Source of the DNA: an uncultured Flavobacteriales bacterium
Lineage (GTDB): Bacteria > Bacteroidota > Bacteroidia > Flavobacteriales > UBA1820
Direction of reading: 5' to 3'
Length of the DNA stretch: 41,292 bases
Assembly: GCA_902478645.1 (NCBI GenBank)
Contig: CABSLV010000020.1
Coordinates: forward strand, 1-41,292
The translations under genes were made by a program, and so were the position numbers. A model generated the notes under the pieces. It ran no database searches. It had not been told where the DNA came from and was given only the letters and a program-made list of their open reading frames with translations. This document shows positions 23,865 through 32,074 of this stretch, in pieces; the first letter of the stretch is position 1, and each line of letters starts with the position of its first letter.

Positions 23865-23892
23865 GTGGACAACAGGCCGACGGATGTATCGA

Positions 23893-25368
23893 TCAATACG
23901 CCTTGGCAAAAACTACGCGGCCTTTGGACGGAGCACCGGTAAGGATGTCCTTGCCTTCCTCGGGAACAAAGTCCATCGGGATGCACCGGATCGTGGCCTT
24001 GGTGAGTTCCTTGATCTTTTCCTCGGTCTGAGCCGTGCCGTCCCAGTGTGCCAGGACAAACCCGCCGCGATTTTCGATCACATCGACGAATTCCTCCCAG
24101 GTATCGACCCGGTACGTACGGTCGGCCCGCATCTTGGCGGCGCGGTCGAACAGGTTCTTCTGGATATCGGCCAAGAGTGCTTTGATGGCCTCCACGATGC
24201 CATCCATCGGCAGGAATTCCTTGGTCATCGTATCGCGGCGCGCTACCTCGAACTGGCCTTTCTCGAGGTCTTTCGGCCCGAGGACCATGCGCACGGGCAC
24301 ACCCTTGAGTTCGTATTCGTGGAACTTCCAGCCGGGTTTCTGGCTGTCGTCGTCGTCCACCTTGACGCTGAGACCGGCAGCACGCAGCTGGGCAGCCGTG
24401 GCGTGCAGTTTTTCCCGCAGTACGGCATACTCCTGGTCGTTCTTGTAGATGGGCATCATCACTACCTCGATGGGAGCGAGGGCGGGAGGCAGCACCAGTC
24501 CGCTGTCGTCCGAGTGGGTCATGATCAGCGCGCCCATCAGACGGGTGGATACGCCCCAGGAAGTAGCCCAGACGTAACTCATGTTGTTGTCCTTGTCCGA
24601 ATACTTCACGTCGAAAGCCTTGGCGAAGTTCTGCCCCAGGAAGTGCGACGTTCCAGCCTGGAGGGCCTTTCCGTCCTGCATCATCGCTTCGATGCAATAC
24701 GTGTCTTCCGCACCTGCGAAACGTTCGGTGGGGGTTTTATATCCTTTGATCACCGGGACGGCCATGACATTCTCGGCAAAATCGGCATACACGTCCAGCA
24801 TCTTCCGGGCTTCTTCGATGGCTTCTTCCTTGGTGGCATGAGCGGTGTGGCCTTCCTGCCAGAGGAACTCGGCCGTGCGCAGGAACAGGCGCGTACGCAT
24901 CTCCCACCGCACTACGTTGGCCCACTGGTTGACCAGGATGGGCAGGTCGCGGTAGGACTGGATCCACCGGCGGTAGGTATCCCAGATGATGGTCTCGGAG
25001 GTAGGACGGACGATGAGTTCCTCCTCGAGCCGCGCTTCGGGGTCGACCACGATGCCGCTGCCGTCTTCGGCATTCTTGAGGCGGTAGTGGGTAACTACGG
25101 CACACTCCTTGGCGAAACCGTCCACGTGGTGTGCTTCCTTGGAGAAGTAGGACTTGGGGATGAAGATCGGGAAGTAGGCATTCTGGTGCCCCGTTTCCTT
25201 GAAACGGCGGTCCAGATAGTCGTGCATTTTTTCCCAGATGGCGTATCCGTAAGGCTTGATCACCATACAGCCGCGCACGCCCGACTGTTCGGCCAAGTCG
25301 GCGCGTACCACAAGTTCGTTGTACCAACGCGAATAATCTTCTGCGCGGGGAGTCAGTTTTTTGCTCAT
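23893..25368 (-). CDS. proS: Prolyl-tRNA synthetase, archaeal/eukaryal-like type without editing insert
   Basis: 491-residue class II synthetase that charges tRNA-Pro. The start ITS of the short form is clear: LTPRAEDYSRWYNELVVRAD, then GCMVIKPYGYAIWEKM, and motif 2 with RWEMRTRLFLRTAEFLWQEGHTAHA. Motif 3 is near GVSTRLMGALIMTHSDDSGL. There is no editing domain between motifs 2 and 3, and the C-terminus ends FAKAY with the added domain expected of this type. Bacteroidota normally use this form. Its leader is divergent from the lipoprotein gene at 25529, and no good -7 box is seen on its side. Confidence 0.97.
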   Translation of the reverse strand: MSKKLTPRAEDYSRWYNELVVRADLAEQSGVRGCMVIKPYGYAIWEKMHDYLDRRFKETGHQNAYFPIFIPKSYFSKEAHHVDGFAKECAVVTHYRLKNAEDGSGIVVDPEARLEEELIVRPTSETIIWDTYRRWIQSYRDLPILVNQWANVVRWEMRTRLFLRTAEFLWQEGHTAHATKEEAIEEARKMLDVYADFAENVMAVPVIKGYKTPTERFAGAEDTYCIEAMMQDGKALQAGTSHFLGQNFAKAFDVKYSDKDNNMSYVWATSWGVSTRLMGALIMTHSDDSGLVLPPALAPIEVVMMPIYKNDQEYAVLREKLHATAAQLRAAGLSVKVDDDDSQKPGWKFHEYELKGVPVRMVLGPKDLEKGQFEVARRDTMTKEFLPMDGIVEAIKALLADIQKNLFDRAAKMRADRTYRVDTWEEFVDVIENRGGFVLAHWDGTAQTEEKIKELTKATIRCIPMDFVPEEGKDILTGAPSKGRVVFAKAY

Positions 25369-25447
25369 GATTTTCAGAACGTTCCGTTGTTTTCAGCCGT
25401 AAAAGCTTTTTTCACAGACATTAACGGCCTTTTCACATTTATTTATT

Positions 25448-25478
25448 TTTGTTATCCGGGAAAAAATCCCTACTTTTG
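25448..25478 (+). promoter_or_regulatory. Canonical Bacteroidota promoter of the Trp/Ser-rich lipoprotein gene
   Basis: TTTG (25448-25451), then exactly 19 bases, then TACTTTTG (25471-25478). It implies a transcript start near 25485, so the in-frame ATG at 25481 is probably not used and the ATG at 25529 is the start. Confidence 0.8.
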
Positions 25479-25528
25479 GAATGATAGCTGCAAATTTACT
25501 TATTTATCACCTAAAGAGGCAAAAAAAT

Positions 25529-26851
25529 ATGAGAAGGATTCTACGATACACCCAAATGGCTGTCGTGTTGGCCGTCTTGAGCAGCTCGATCCAGGGATGC
25601 TACACCTACATCCCGACCATGAGCCGGGAATCGGACGGCATATACTACACCGCTTCCAAGGACGCCGACCGCGCCGACCGTGCCCGGTACTACGCCCAAC
25701 AGGATGCCTATTACGACGACGGATACTACGACGAGTCTTATTACCGAGACGAATACGACAAATACTATGACGATGGCAGCTCTTCGTACTACATGACTCC
25801 CGTCGAACAGGCATACTGGAGCACCATGCCCGCCAAATACAAGGAAGGAGGCGAGGTGAAAATACTCAACACGTACTACGTGGACTACGACCCCACGATC
25901 CCGAAAGTAAGCCTTGCCCTGGGATACGGGTTCGGCGCATACAATCCGTGGTGGGGATTCAACATCGCCTGGGGCAATCCTACCTATTTCTATGAACCGT
26001 ATTGGATGTGGCCGTACAACTACTATGCCTACACCTACCCTTGGGGTAGTTGGTGGGGATACGACCCGTGGGCCTGGTACGGACCGTTGTACCGTCCCGG
26101 ATGGGGTTGGCATTGGGGACACCCGTACTGGAACGACCCGTGGCATTGGCATGATCCCTGGTGGTGGCATCACGGATACCTGCCCAACCGTCCCGGTGGC
26201 GGAAGACCTATCCCGCCGGCCGACCGTCCTCCGCGCCGCTATTCGGGCGATACGACGCCCAGCTACGACCGGAGACCGGGTACGGGCTTGGAAAACCCCG
26301 GAGGCACCTCCGGCGGCATCCGCAATCCTTCGGACGGAAACCGGCCTTCGCAAGGCACATCCACCAGCTTCGAAGGCTACCAACGTCGTCCCTCCTCCGG
26401 CAGCAGCGGTTCGTCCATCCGTGTGCCGGGACAGAGTTCCTCGTCGGACAATCGGGGCAGTTCGTCCTCCTCGTCCATCCGCAACGGGCAACGTTCGGGA
26501 TACCAGAACATCCGGGGAGGAAGTTCCTCTACTTCGTCCTACCGGTCGAGTTCGGGCAGTTCTTCGCGGAGTTACAGCCGGCCTTCTTCCTCCTCCTCGT
26601 CCTACCGGTCGAGCTCGGGAAGCAGTTCTTCGCGGAGTTACAGCTGGCCTTCTTCCTCCTCCAGCCGGAGTGAAAGTTCGCCCTGGCATTACGAAAGTCC
26701 CACGTCCTCTCGCGAATACAACTCGCCGTCCTCTTCGCGCAGTTACGACATGCCTTCGTCCTCACGAAGCTACTCCTCCCCCTCTTCGTCGGGGTTCGGC
26801 AGCGGGAGTTCCTCGCGGGGGACTTCATCGAGCGGATTCAGCCGGCGGTAA
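25529..26851 (+). CDS. Lipoprotein with aromatic-rich centre and Ser/Arg-rich repeats, unknown function
   Basis: 440-residue predicted lipoprotein. The signal ends in SIQGC (Cys24). Residues about 40-80 are a Tyr/Asp-rich acidic stretch (YYDDGYYDESYYRDEYD). Residues about 130-225 are extremely rich in Trp, His, Tyr, Pro and Gly (GWGWHWGHPYWNDPWHWHDP). From about 225 the chain is low-complexity Ser/Arg/Pro. Two direct repeats of 63 and 66 bases at 26534-26662 encode SSYRSSSGSSSRSYSRPS and its neighbour with one extra serine. No enzyme domain is seen. It may be a surface or cell-envelope-anchored structural protein. It has a clean promoter and is followed after 33 bases by an outer-membrane barrel gene, with which it probably forms an operon. 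Confidence 0.82.
   Translation: MRRILRYTQMAVVLAVLSSSIQGCYTYIPTMSRESDGIYYTASKDADRADRARYYAQQDAYYDDGYYDESYYRDEYDKYYDDGSSSYYMTPVEQAYWSTMPAKYKEGGEVKILNTYYVDYDPTIPKVSLALGYGFGAYNPWWGFNIAWGNPTYFYEPYWMWPYNYYAYTYPWGSWWGYDPWAWYGPLYRPGWGWHWGHPYWNDPWHWHDPWWWHHGYLPNRPGGGRPIPPADRPPRRYSGDTTPSYDRRPGTGLENPGGTSGGIRNPSDGNRPSQGTSTSFEGYQRRPSSGSSGSSIRVPGQSSSSDNRGSSSSSSIRNGQRSGYQNIRGGSSSTSSYRSSSGSSSRSYSRPSSSSSSYRSSSGSSSSRSYSWPSSSSSRSESSPWHYESPTSSREYNSPSSSRSYDMPSSSRSYSSPSSSGFGSGSSSRGTSSSGFSRR
26534..26662 (+). repeat. Tandem Ser/Arg-coding repeats in the lipoprotein gene
   Basis: TCGTCCTACCGGTCGAG recurs at 26534 and 26597 (63 bases apart), and TCTTCGCGGAGTTACAGC at 26561 and 26627 (66 apart). The second unit has one extra AGC codon, a signature of replication slippage in a surface-protein tail. 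Confidence 0.75.
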
Positions 26852-26884
26852 ACATCACCTGAAGAAAGACCCATCAAAAAAGCT

Positions 26885-28438
26885 ATGCAAAAGATATCAC
26901 GACTTTTCAGCAAGACTACACTCGGCTTTGCCGCCCTGCTCCTGGGAGGTTCCCTGGCGGGGCAAAGCATGAACGATATTTACAACCTCCAACGCTCCTC
27001 CATCCTCTACGGGACACCCCGTTTCATGGGTATGGGAGGTGCTTTCGGAGCGCTGGGCGGTGAGTTGTCCTCCACCCAGATCAACCCGGCGGGAGGTGCC
27101 GTGGCAATCAAAAGCGAAGTGAGTGTTACCTTCGGGCCGGAATGGTACGACAACTCGACCTCCTTTTACGGCAGTAAAGCAACCACAAGCACAGACTCCA
27201 AGTTTTCCCTGTTCCAGGGAGGGGCCAATTTCGTATTCGTCAACGACAACCCGTACTCCTCCATCGCGGGATTCAACGTGGGGATCAACTACAGCCGCCG
27301 CCACAACTTCAACAACGAGTTCAGGGTCGAAGGGCGCAACCGCACCATCACCGACTGGCTCGAAGGCATGCCGATCGGCTCTTCCCTGGTAGAGAGCTTT
27401 TTCCGAAATGCCATCGACGGGGTCAACGGCACGGTAACCTCCCTGGCAACGGACCTGGGCGTACTGGAGGTAGTAGGCAACAATATCTTCCCCTCGGCCG
27501 ACTACCTGAACATCGACCAGATCGCCCGGATTACCACGTCGGGGTATTCGGCGGTAGCGACTTTCTCGGCCGGTATGAACCTGAACAACCGCGTGTACCT
27601 GGGTATCGGGTTCGACTACTATTCGCTGGAGCTGGACAACAACAACATCCAGATGGACGAATACGGTTATACGGCCAACGATTCCTATCTCTTCGGAGGG
27701 CTTTCCAACCTGTATTACGACCGGTTCTCGGCGCAGACCGGTTGGGGTAGCTCCGTTACGCTGGGGATCATCGGCCGGGTAACCGATGCGTTCCGGTTGG
27801 GATTCTCGTGGAAATCGCCGACCCGTTTCTACATCGACGAAAATTACAGCTACGGGATGGGGGCCAAGTTTTTCGACGGAACGCTCAACGAGGGTTCGGA
27901 AAACCCGACTTACTACTACCCCAATTCGTACAGTTTCAAAACTCCCTCGGAGTGGACTTTCAGTGCAGCTTACGTACTGGGGCAATACGGGATGGTCAGT
28001 GTGGACTACATGCTGAAGGACTTTTCCAAGATGCGTTTCAAGAGCAGCGGCTTCGAGGCGGAGAACCAGATCATCGCCGACCAGATGCAGATCGCCCATA
28101 CGGTCCGCGTGGGAGCTGAAGTGCGTCTGTTCCCGGTGAGCCTGCGCGCGGGCTTCAACTACAGTTCCTCGCCGTACAAGGATCTCGTGGTGCAGCGCGT
28201 GAGCCAAGCCGTGGCCGGACAATACATCTACCCCACCCTCGCACAAGGTACGGGGGCGACGATGGGCTTCTCGGCCGGAGCAGGGTACTCCATCGGTAAT
28301 TTCCTGACCATAGACCTGACCTATGTGAACAATTCGTACAAGACCTACACCTATCTGTACGAGCCGCAACTCACCGACCCGATAGAAAACGACATCACGG
28401 CGCAATACGTAGCCATCGGTGCTACCTTGCGTTTCTGA
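26885..28438 (+). CDS. Outer-membrane beta-barrel protein, OMPP1/FadL/TodX-like family
   Basis: 517-residue outer-membrane protein. It has a signal peptide (about 1-26, ending LAGQS). The conserved start is DIYNLQRSSILYGTPRFMGMGGAFGALGGELSSTQINPAG (from about 31), typical of the Bacteroidota FadL-like group. The rest shows alternating amphipathic strands and Tyr/Asn/Ser-rich loops, ending in aromatic ATLRF, the usual barrel insertion signal. FadL relatives move hydrophobic compounds across the outer membrane; the substrate here is unknown. It follows the aromatic-rich lipoprotein by 33 bases. A 27-bp hairpin separates it from convergent pssA. Confidence 0.9.
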   Translation: MQKISRLFSKTTLGFAALLLGGSLAGQSMNDIYNLQRSSILYGTPRFMGMGGAFGALGGELSSTQINPAGGAVAIKSEVSVTFGPEWYDNSTSFYGSKATTSTDSKFSLFQGGANFVFVNDNPYSSIAGFNVGINYSRRHNFNNEFRVEGRNRTITDWLEGMPIGSSLVESFFRNAIDGVNGTVTSLATDLGVLEVVGNNIFPSADYLNIDQIARITTSGYSAVATFSAGMNLNNRVYLGIGFDYYSLELDNNNIQMDEYGYTANDSYLFGGLSNLYYDRFSAQTGWGSSVTLGIIGRVTDAFRLGFSWKSPTRFYIDENYSYGMGAKFFDGTLNEGSENPTYYYPNSYSFKTPSEWTFSAAYVLGQYGMVSVDYMLKDFSKMRFKSSGFEAENQIIADQMQIAHTVRVGAEVRLFPVSLRAGFNYSSSPYKDLVVQRVSQAVAGQYIYPTLAQGTGATMGFSAGAGYSIGNFLTIDLTYVNNSYKTYTYLYEPQLTDPIENDITAQYVAIGATLRF

Positions 28439-28462
28439 TGCCCCGGGGTGCCCGTGATAGGG

Positions 28463-28520
28463 TGCGTGGGACAAAAAAAGCCGCAGGCCAAAAGGCCTGC
28501 GGCTTTTTTTGTCCCACGCA
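28463..28520. terminator. 27-bp perfect bidirectional hairpin between the OMP gene and pssA
   Basis: Arms 28463-28489 and 28494-28520 pair perfectly around AAAA. The inner part GCCGCAGGCC/GGCCTGCGGC with A7 and T7 flanks is a textbook two-way terminator. The stem then continues outward through GACAAAAAAA into TGCGTGGG. The genes end at 28438 (plus) and 28526 (minus). Confidence 0.85.
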
Positions 28521-28525
28521 CTACC

Positions 28526-29272
28526 TTATCGGGAAACCGACACTGTGCGATCCTTCCAACACAAGGACATCAGCAGGTAGATGAGGATCACGATGGGAAA
28601 CGCACGAAATCCACACGTAAGGATCAAGCCGGCCGCCAGGGCGATGAGCACCCAGCGTTTTTCATTGCCCTGCCATCTGAAAGTCTTGAACTTCAAAGCA
28701 AAAAGCGGTATTTCGCTCACCAGCAACCCCGAGAGGACCACCGTCAGACCCAGCAGCACCCAGTAGCACGAAAGCAGATCGCCGGCCCAACCCCACCGGG
28801 CGACAAAAGGCAGGAAAACCACCACCAGTCCGCAAGCCGGAGTGGGAAGACCGATGAACGATTCGCTCTGGCGGGTATCGAGGTTGAATTTGGCCAGACG
28901 AAGCGCCGAGAAAAGGACGATGAGCACCGCCGGAGCCGAAGCCAGTTGGAGGGGGGATACAGGCACGACGGCCGAGAGCGGTTCGGCGGAAAAGTCCCCG
29001 GCAAGGGCTTCCTGCATCAGTTTGTACATCACCGTAGCGGGCAGCAGCCCCGAAGTGATACAATCGGCCAGCGAATCCAGTTCCCGGCCTATCTCGCTTT
29101 TGACATGGAGCATCCGGGCGGCAAATCCATCGAAAAAGTCGAAGGTGATCCCCGCCAGGAACATCCATCCAGCCTGGAGGAAATGCCCGTTGTAGGCCAA
29201 GGCAACGGCTACCACGCCGCAGGTGAGGTTGCACAGGGTGAGAAAATTAGGGATGTGTCTTTTTATCTGCAT
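28526..29272 (-). CDS. pssA: CDP-diacylglycerol-serine O-phosphatidyltransferase
   Basis: 248-residue inner-membrane enzyme of phospholipid synthesis. It makes phosphatidylserine, the precursor of phosphatidylethanolamine, from CDP-diacylglycerol and serine. The CDP-alcohol phosphotransferase signature is complete: FDGFAARMLHVKSEIGRELD and DSLAD (Asp48, Gly49, Ala52, Arg53, Gly62, Asp66, Asp70). About seven or eight hydrophobic segments fill the rest. The N-terminus KRHIPNFLTLCNLTCGV matches the PssA subgroup rather than PgsA. It is 30 bases downstream of rmuC on the same strand, so the two are probably co-transcribed. Confidence 0.93.
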   Translation of the reverse strand: MQIKRHIPNFLTLCNLTCGVVAVALAYNGHFLQAGWMFLAGITFDFFDGFAARMLHVKSEIGRELDSLADCITSGLLPATVMYKLMQEALAGDFSAEPLSAVVPVSPLQLASAPAVLIVLFSALRLAKFNLDTRQSESFIGLPTPACGLVVVFLPFVARWGWAGDLLSCYWVLLGLTVVLSGLLVSEIPLFALKFKTFRWQGNEKRWVLIALAAGLILTCGFRAFPIVILIYLLMSLCWKDRTVSVSR

Positions 29273-29302
29273 CGTCGAAATGGTTTTATGGGATACGTGG
29301 CT

Positions 29303-30613
29303 TTACAGGGCTTCTTCCTCTCCGGTGTCGTCCGAAGCGGCATCGAGTCCGAGCAGGTGCTGCGCCTGCGTCCCGTCGATGGTCTCCAATCCCCGCAGGC
29401 GGATGTTCATCTTGTTGACCCGGGTGGTGCGCAGTTTTCCCAGGGTGTTCTGCGCCTTGTTCACCTGGTCGTACACCTGGTCGAGTACCGTGCTGAAGTT
29501 GCCGAATTCGGTCTTGACGGCCGAGAGCGTCTTCCAGATTTCGTCGCTGCGCTTGGTGATGGCCAAGGTACGGAAACCCATCTGAAGGCTGTTGAGAAAG
29601 GCCGCCAGGGTCGTTGGGCCGGTAATGGTTACCTTATACGCGCGCTGGAGTTCCTCGAAGAAGCCCGGTTCGCGCAGCACTTCGGCATAGATGGCCTCCA
29701 CCGGCATGAACATGATGGCGAAATTGGTCGTATAGGGCGGTTCGATATACTTGTCGTGGATCTCCTTGGCGAAAATCCGTACGCGTCCCAGCAGGTTCTT
29801 GCGGGCTGCGGCGACCCGTTCCGGGTCTCCGGCCTCCGAAGCGTTGACCAGGAGTTCGTAGTCCTCCTTGGGAAATTTCGCGTCGATGGGCAGGTAAACC
29901 GGTATGTCCGACGCATCGTTGCCCGGCAGCTTGACGGCGTATTCCACCACGTTGGAGGCTTTGGCGGGGTTGGGATGGACGTTCTGCCCGTACTGATCGG
30001 GGGATAGCATCTGCTGGAGGATATTGCCCAACTGGTATTCGCCCCACGTGCCGCGTATCTTCACGTTGGTGAGCACGTTTTTCAGATCGCCTACGTTCAC
30101 CGCCAGGGAGTGCATCTCACCCAAACCCTTGTGGACGGTTTCCAACTGGTCGGTTACCCGTTTGAACGATTCGGTGAGACGTTTTTCGAGGGTGCTTTGC
30201 AGTTTTTCATCCACCGTGAGCCGCATCCGTTCGAGCTGTTTTTCGTTGTCCTCGCGGATGTTCTGGAGTTTGGTTTCGAGGGTGAGGGTGTTTTCTTTCA
30301 GGGCGCGGGCTACGGCTTCGTTCTGCTCCTTGAGAAAGAGCGCCATCTTGTCCATCCGTTCGCCGAGCGACTGGACGAGCATCTTGAAGTCCTCGCGCGA
30401 GCGCGACTCCTGGCGCGCCATATCGTCCTTGAGTTCGGTCTGAAAACGGGAAAGCGTCCCGGCCGATTCGTCCCGCGCCGTGCGGTTTTCCTCGCGTACC
30501 GTCCGCTCTATCCGTTCGGCATCCTCCCGGAACGAAGCCGGACGCTGCCGCAACACCAACACCACCAGGACTATCAGCAACACGACAGCCACCCAAAGCA
30601 AAATCTCTACCAT
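29303..30613 (-). CDS. rmuC: DNA recombination protein RmuC
   Basis: 436-residue RmuC, a protein that limits inversions at short inverted repeats and is thought to have nuclease-like activity. A single N-terminal membrane helix (about 3-22, EILLWVAVVLLIVLVVLVL) is followed by a long charged coiled coil (about 30-190). The conserved C-terminal core has GTWGEYQLGNILQQML, LPIDAKFPKEDYE, FAIMFMPVEAIYAEVL and a terminal helical region. Size and order match the family. It may have its own start region in 30614-30717, where no clear promoter was found; pssA follows. Confidence 0.95.
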   Translation of the reverse strand: MVEILLWVAVVLLIVLVVLVLRQRPASFREDAERIERTVREENRTARDESAGTLSRFQTELKDDMARQESRSREDFKMLVQSLGERMDKMALFLKEQNEAVARALKENTLTLETKLQNIREDNEKQLERMRLTVDEKLQSTLEKRLTESFKRVTDQLETVHKGLGEMHSLAVNVGDLKNVLTNVKIRGTWGEYQLGNILQQMLSPDQYGQNVHPNPAKASNVVEYAVKLPGNDASDIPVYLPIDAKFPKEDYELLVNASEAGDPERVAAARKNLLGRVRIFAKEIHDKYIEPPYTTNFAIMFMPVEAIYAEVLREPGFFEELQRAYKVTITGPTTLAAFLNSLQMGFRTLAITKRSDEIWKTLSAVKTEFGNFSTVLDQVYDQVNKAQNTLGKLRTTRVNKMNIRLRGLETIDGTQAQHLLGLDAASDDTGEEEAL

Positions 30614-30717
30614 CTTTTTTTAGTGCTCCTATTTATATATGTGTACTTCCTTTCGTTTACCCCTACTCTAATCCATCCTATCGTCGGGCATAAAAAGAGA
30701 ACCCCTGCCCCGTGCAT

Positions 30718-31512
30718 TCAACGCACGCGGCCGTTGCCATAGATTTCCTCCAGCAGGCGGGCCAGACGCAAACCGGCCTGCAAGAACTGTTGTTTGACTG
30801 CCGGGGCGTACTGGAAACTGTAATCGTAAGAATAATTACCTCCGGAGGGGGTATTCGCATAGATGTCCTCACAAAGGGCCATCGTCTGCTCCATCCACTC
30901 CATCACCGTGGGTTGGGTGATCCGGCGGATCTGTTCCGGGGTGAGATTCCGGTCGATGTTTTCCGTCCACTCGGAGTAGCTCCAGGGGCGGCACGCGTCC
31001 ACCAGTTTGCTGTCCCAGATGCTGTGCAGGTTGGTCGGCTGACCGAACCACTGGACGGGGATGCGGTTGCCCCCCAGGTCATCCCGATGGCCTACGTGCA
31101 TCGGGCAATGCAGGTCGCCCACCAGGTGGATGAGCAGCATCAGGTTTACTTTTTCCTGTTCTGCGGACAGGGTATCGCTCTTGAGGGCTTCGGTGATCTC
31201 GAGCAGTTTGACGTACACATCGCCGGCGGGGTCCTTGGGCATCGTCTGGTAGGTATAGCCCGGATCGACATTGACGAAATGCCACGTGGCGGTATGGGCA
31301 TACCGGGGGGCTTTGCGTACGTTGTCCGCCCAGGAAGAGACGTCCACCATCGTTTCACCACCCAGGACGGCGTCGATCTTCTGCGCCGTTTTTTTGGAGA
31401 TGTGGCGGGCGGCGATGTCGGCCACCACCGCATGGCCTTTCGGCCCCCAGGCAAAGGACAGGTTGACGGCGGCCAGGACGGCAGCCAGGATCATCAATAC
31501 TCTCGTTTTCAT
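30718..31512 (-). CDS. Secreted S1/P1-type nuclease
   Basis: 264-residue secreted zinc-dependent nuclease of the S1/P1 (phospholipase C-like) family, which degrades single-stranded DNA/RNA or phosphate esters outside the cytoplasm. The signal peptide is about 1-21 and the mature chain starts WGPKGHAVV. This exposes the N-terminal tryptophan (Trp22) whose amino group binds zinc, as is typical. Other likely ligands are in VSSWADNVR, ATWHFVN, LIHLVGDLHCPMHVG and NLHSIWDS. Fungal disulfides are absent. A weak -7 box (TACTTTTA) lies at 31569-31562. The start at 31512 was chosen for the signal peptide; an ATG at 31593 is upstream of that box. Confidence 0.92.
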   Translation of the reverse strand: MKTRVLMILAAVLAAVNLSFAWGPKGHAVVADIAARHISKKTAQKIDAVLGGETMVDVSSWADNVRKAPRYAHTATWHFVNVDPGYTYQTMPKDPAGDVYVKLLEITEALKSDTLSAEQEKVNLMLLIHLVGDLHCPMHVGHRDDLGGNRIPVQWFGQPTNLHSIWDSKLVDACRPWSYSEWTENIDRNLTPEQIRRITQPTVMEWMEQTMALCEDIYANTPSGGNYSYDYSFQYAPAVKQQFLQAGLRLARLLEEIYGNGRVR

Positions 31513-31561
31513 GTATTTATTTGATTGTTCGTTCGGTATGTCCGGCGGAGTTTCGCCGAGG

Positions 31562-31569
31562 TAAAAGTA
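31562..31569 (-). promoter_or_regulatory. Weak -7 box of the S1/P1 nuclease gene
   Basis: The minus strand reads TACTTTTA, one base from TAnnTTTG, about 50 bases upstream of the ATG at 31512. A TTGG lies near the -33 spacing. It would exclude the in-frame upstream ATG at 31593. Confidence 0.4.
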
Positions 31570-31596
31570 CGGCTTCCCGGCGAAAAAAGCCAATAA

Positions 31597-31638
31597 AAAA
31601 CACCCGGAGCGTTTGGATAAGGACTCTCCGGGCGTTTT
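31597..31638 (-). terminator. Terminator of the ferredoxin gene
   Basis: AAAACACCCGGAG (31597-31609) pairs with CTCCGGGCGTTTT (31626-31638), with one wobble. It is followed on the minus strand by TTTTTTATTGG. It lies about 36 bases past the ferredoxin stop. Confidence 0.8.
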
Positions 31639-31673
31639 CGAAACAAACCTCTGGTGCTAAGAGAAGTTTTCTT

Positions 31674-31964
31674 TTAAGGATGAAGCTCCTTGTAGCGGGC
31701 TTCGAGCTGTTCGCGGGTCATCGGGTTGGATTCGTCTACCTGGCAGCTTTCCGTCGGGCAGACACCCTGGCACTGGGGCTCGTCGAAGAAGCCTACGCAT
31801 TCGGTGCATTTGTCCGGAGCCACGTAGTAGTGGTCGTCGCTCAATGCGGGATGCGTCTCTCCGTTGAGTTCCCATTCAACTCCGCCTTCATAAATCGCGC
31901 CGTTGGGGCACTCTGCAGCGCAAGCGCCACAGCTAATGCATTCGTCGATAATGTGAATTGGCAT
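31674..31964 (-). CDS. 2[4Fe-4S] ferredoxin
   Basis: 96-residue electron carrier. The first cluster motif is CISCGACAAECP (Cys9, 12, 15, 19). The second set is CTEC...CQGVCP (Cys53, 56, 65, 69), with Cys74 nearby. The long insertion between the clusters (about residues 24-52) and an acidic helical tail (REQLEARYKELHP) are typical of Bacteroidales and Allochromatium-type ferredoxins. It probably carries low-potential electrons in anaerobic metabolism. It is a single gene with its own canonical promoter (-33 TTTG and -7 TAAATTTG, 32047-32017) and its own terminator. A strict or facultative anaerobe is implied only weakly. Confidence 0.92.
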   Translation of the reverse strand: MPIHIIDECISCGACAAECPNGAIYEGGVEWELNGETHPALSDDHYYVAPDKCTECVGFFDEPQCQGVCPTESCQVDESNPMTREQLEARYKELHP

Positions 31965-32016
31965 AAATTGATGTGGTTTACTGTTAATAAATAATGATCC
32001 TCTGTATTTAATTCGA

Positions 32017-32047
32017 CAAATTTATGAAACCCTGCAAAAGTTCCAAA
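32017..32047 (-). promoter_or_regulatory. Canonical promoter of the ferredoxin gene
   Basis: The minus strand has TTTG (32047-32044), then 19 bases, then TAAATTTG (32024-32017). This is an exact match to the Bacteroidota consensus and spacing. The leader is about 45 bases. Confidence 0.85.
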
Positions 32048-32074
32048 CAAAAATGCGTTAAAAACGTCTTTTTT

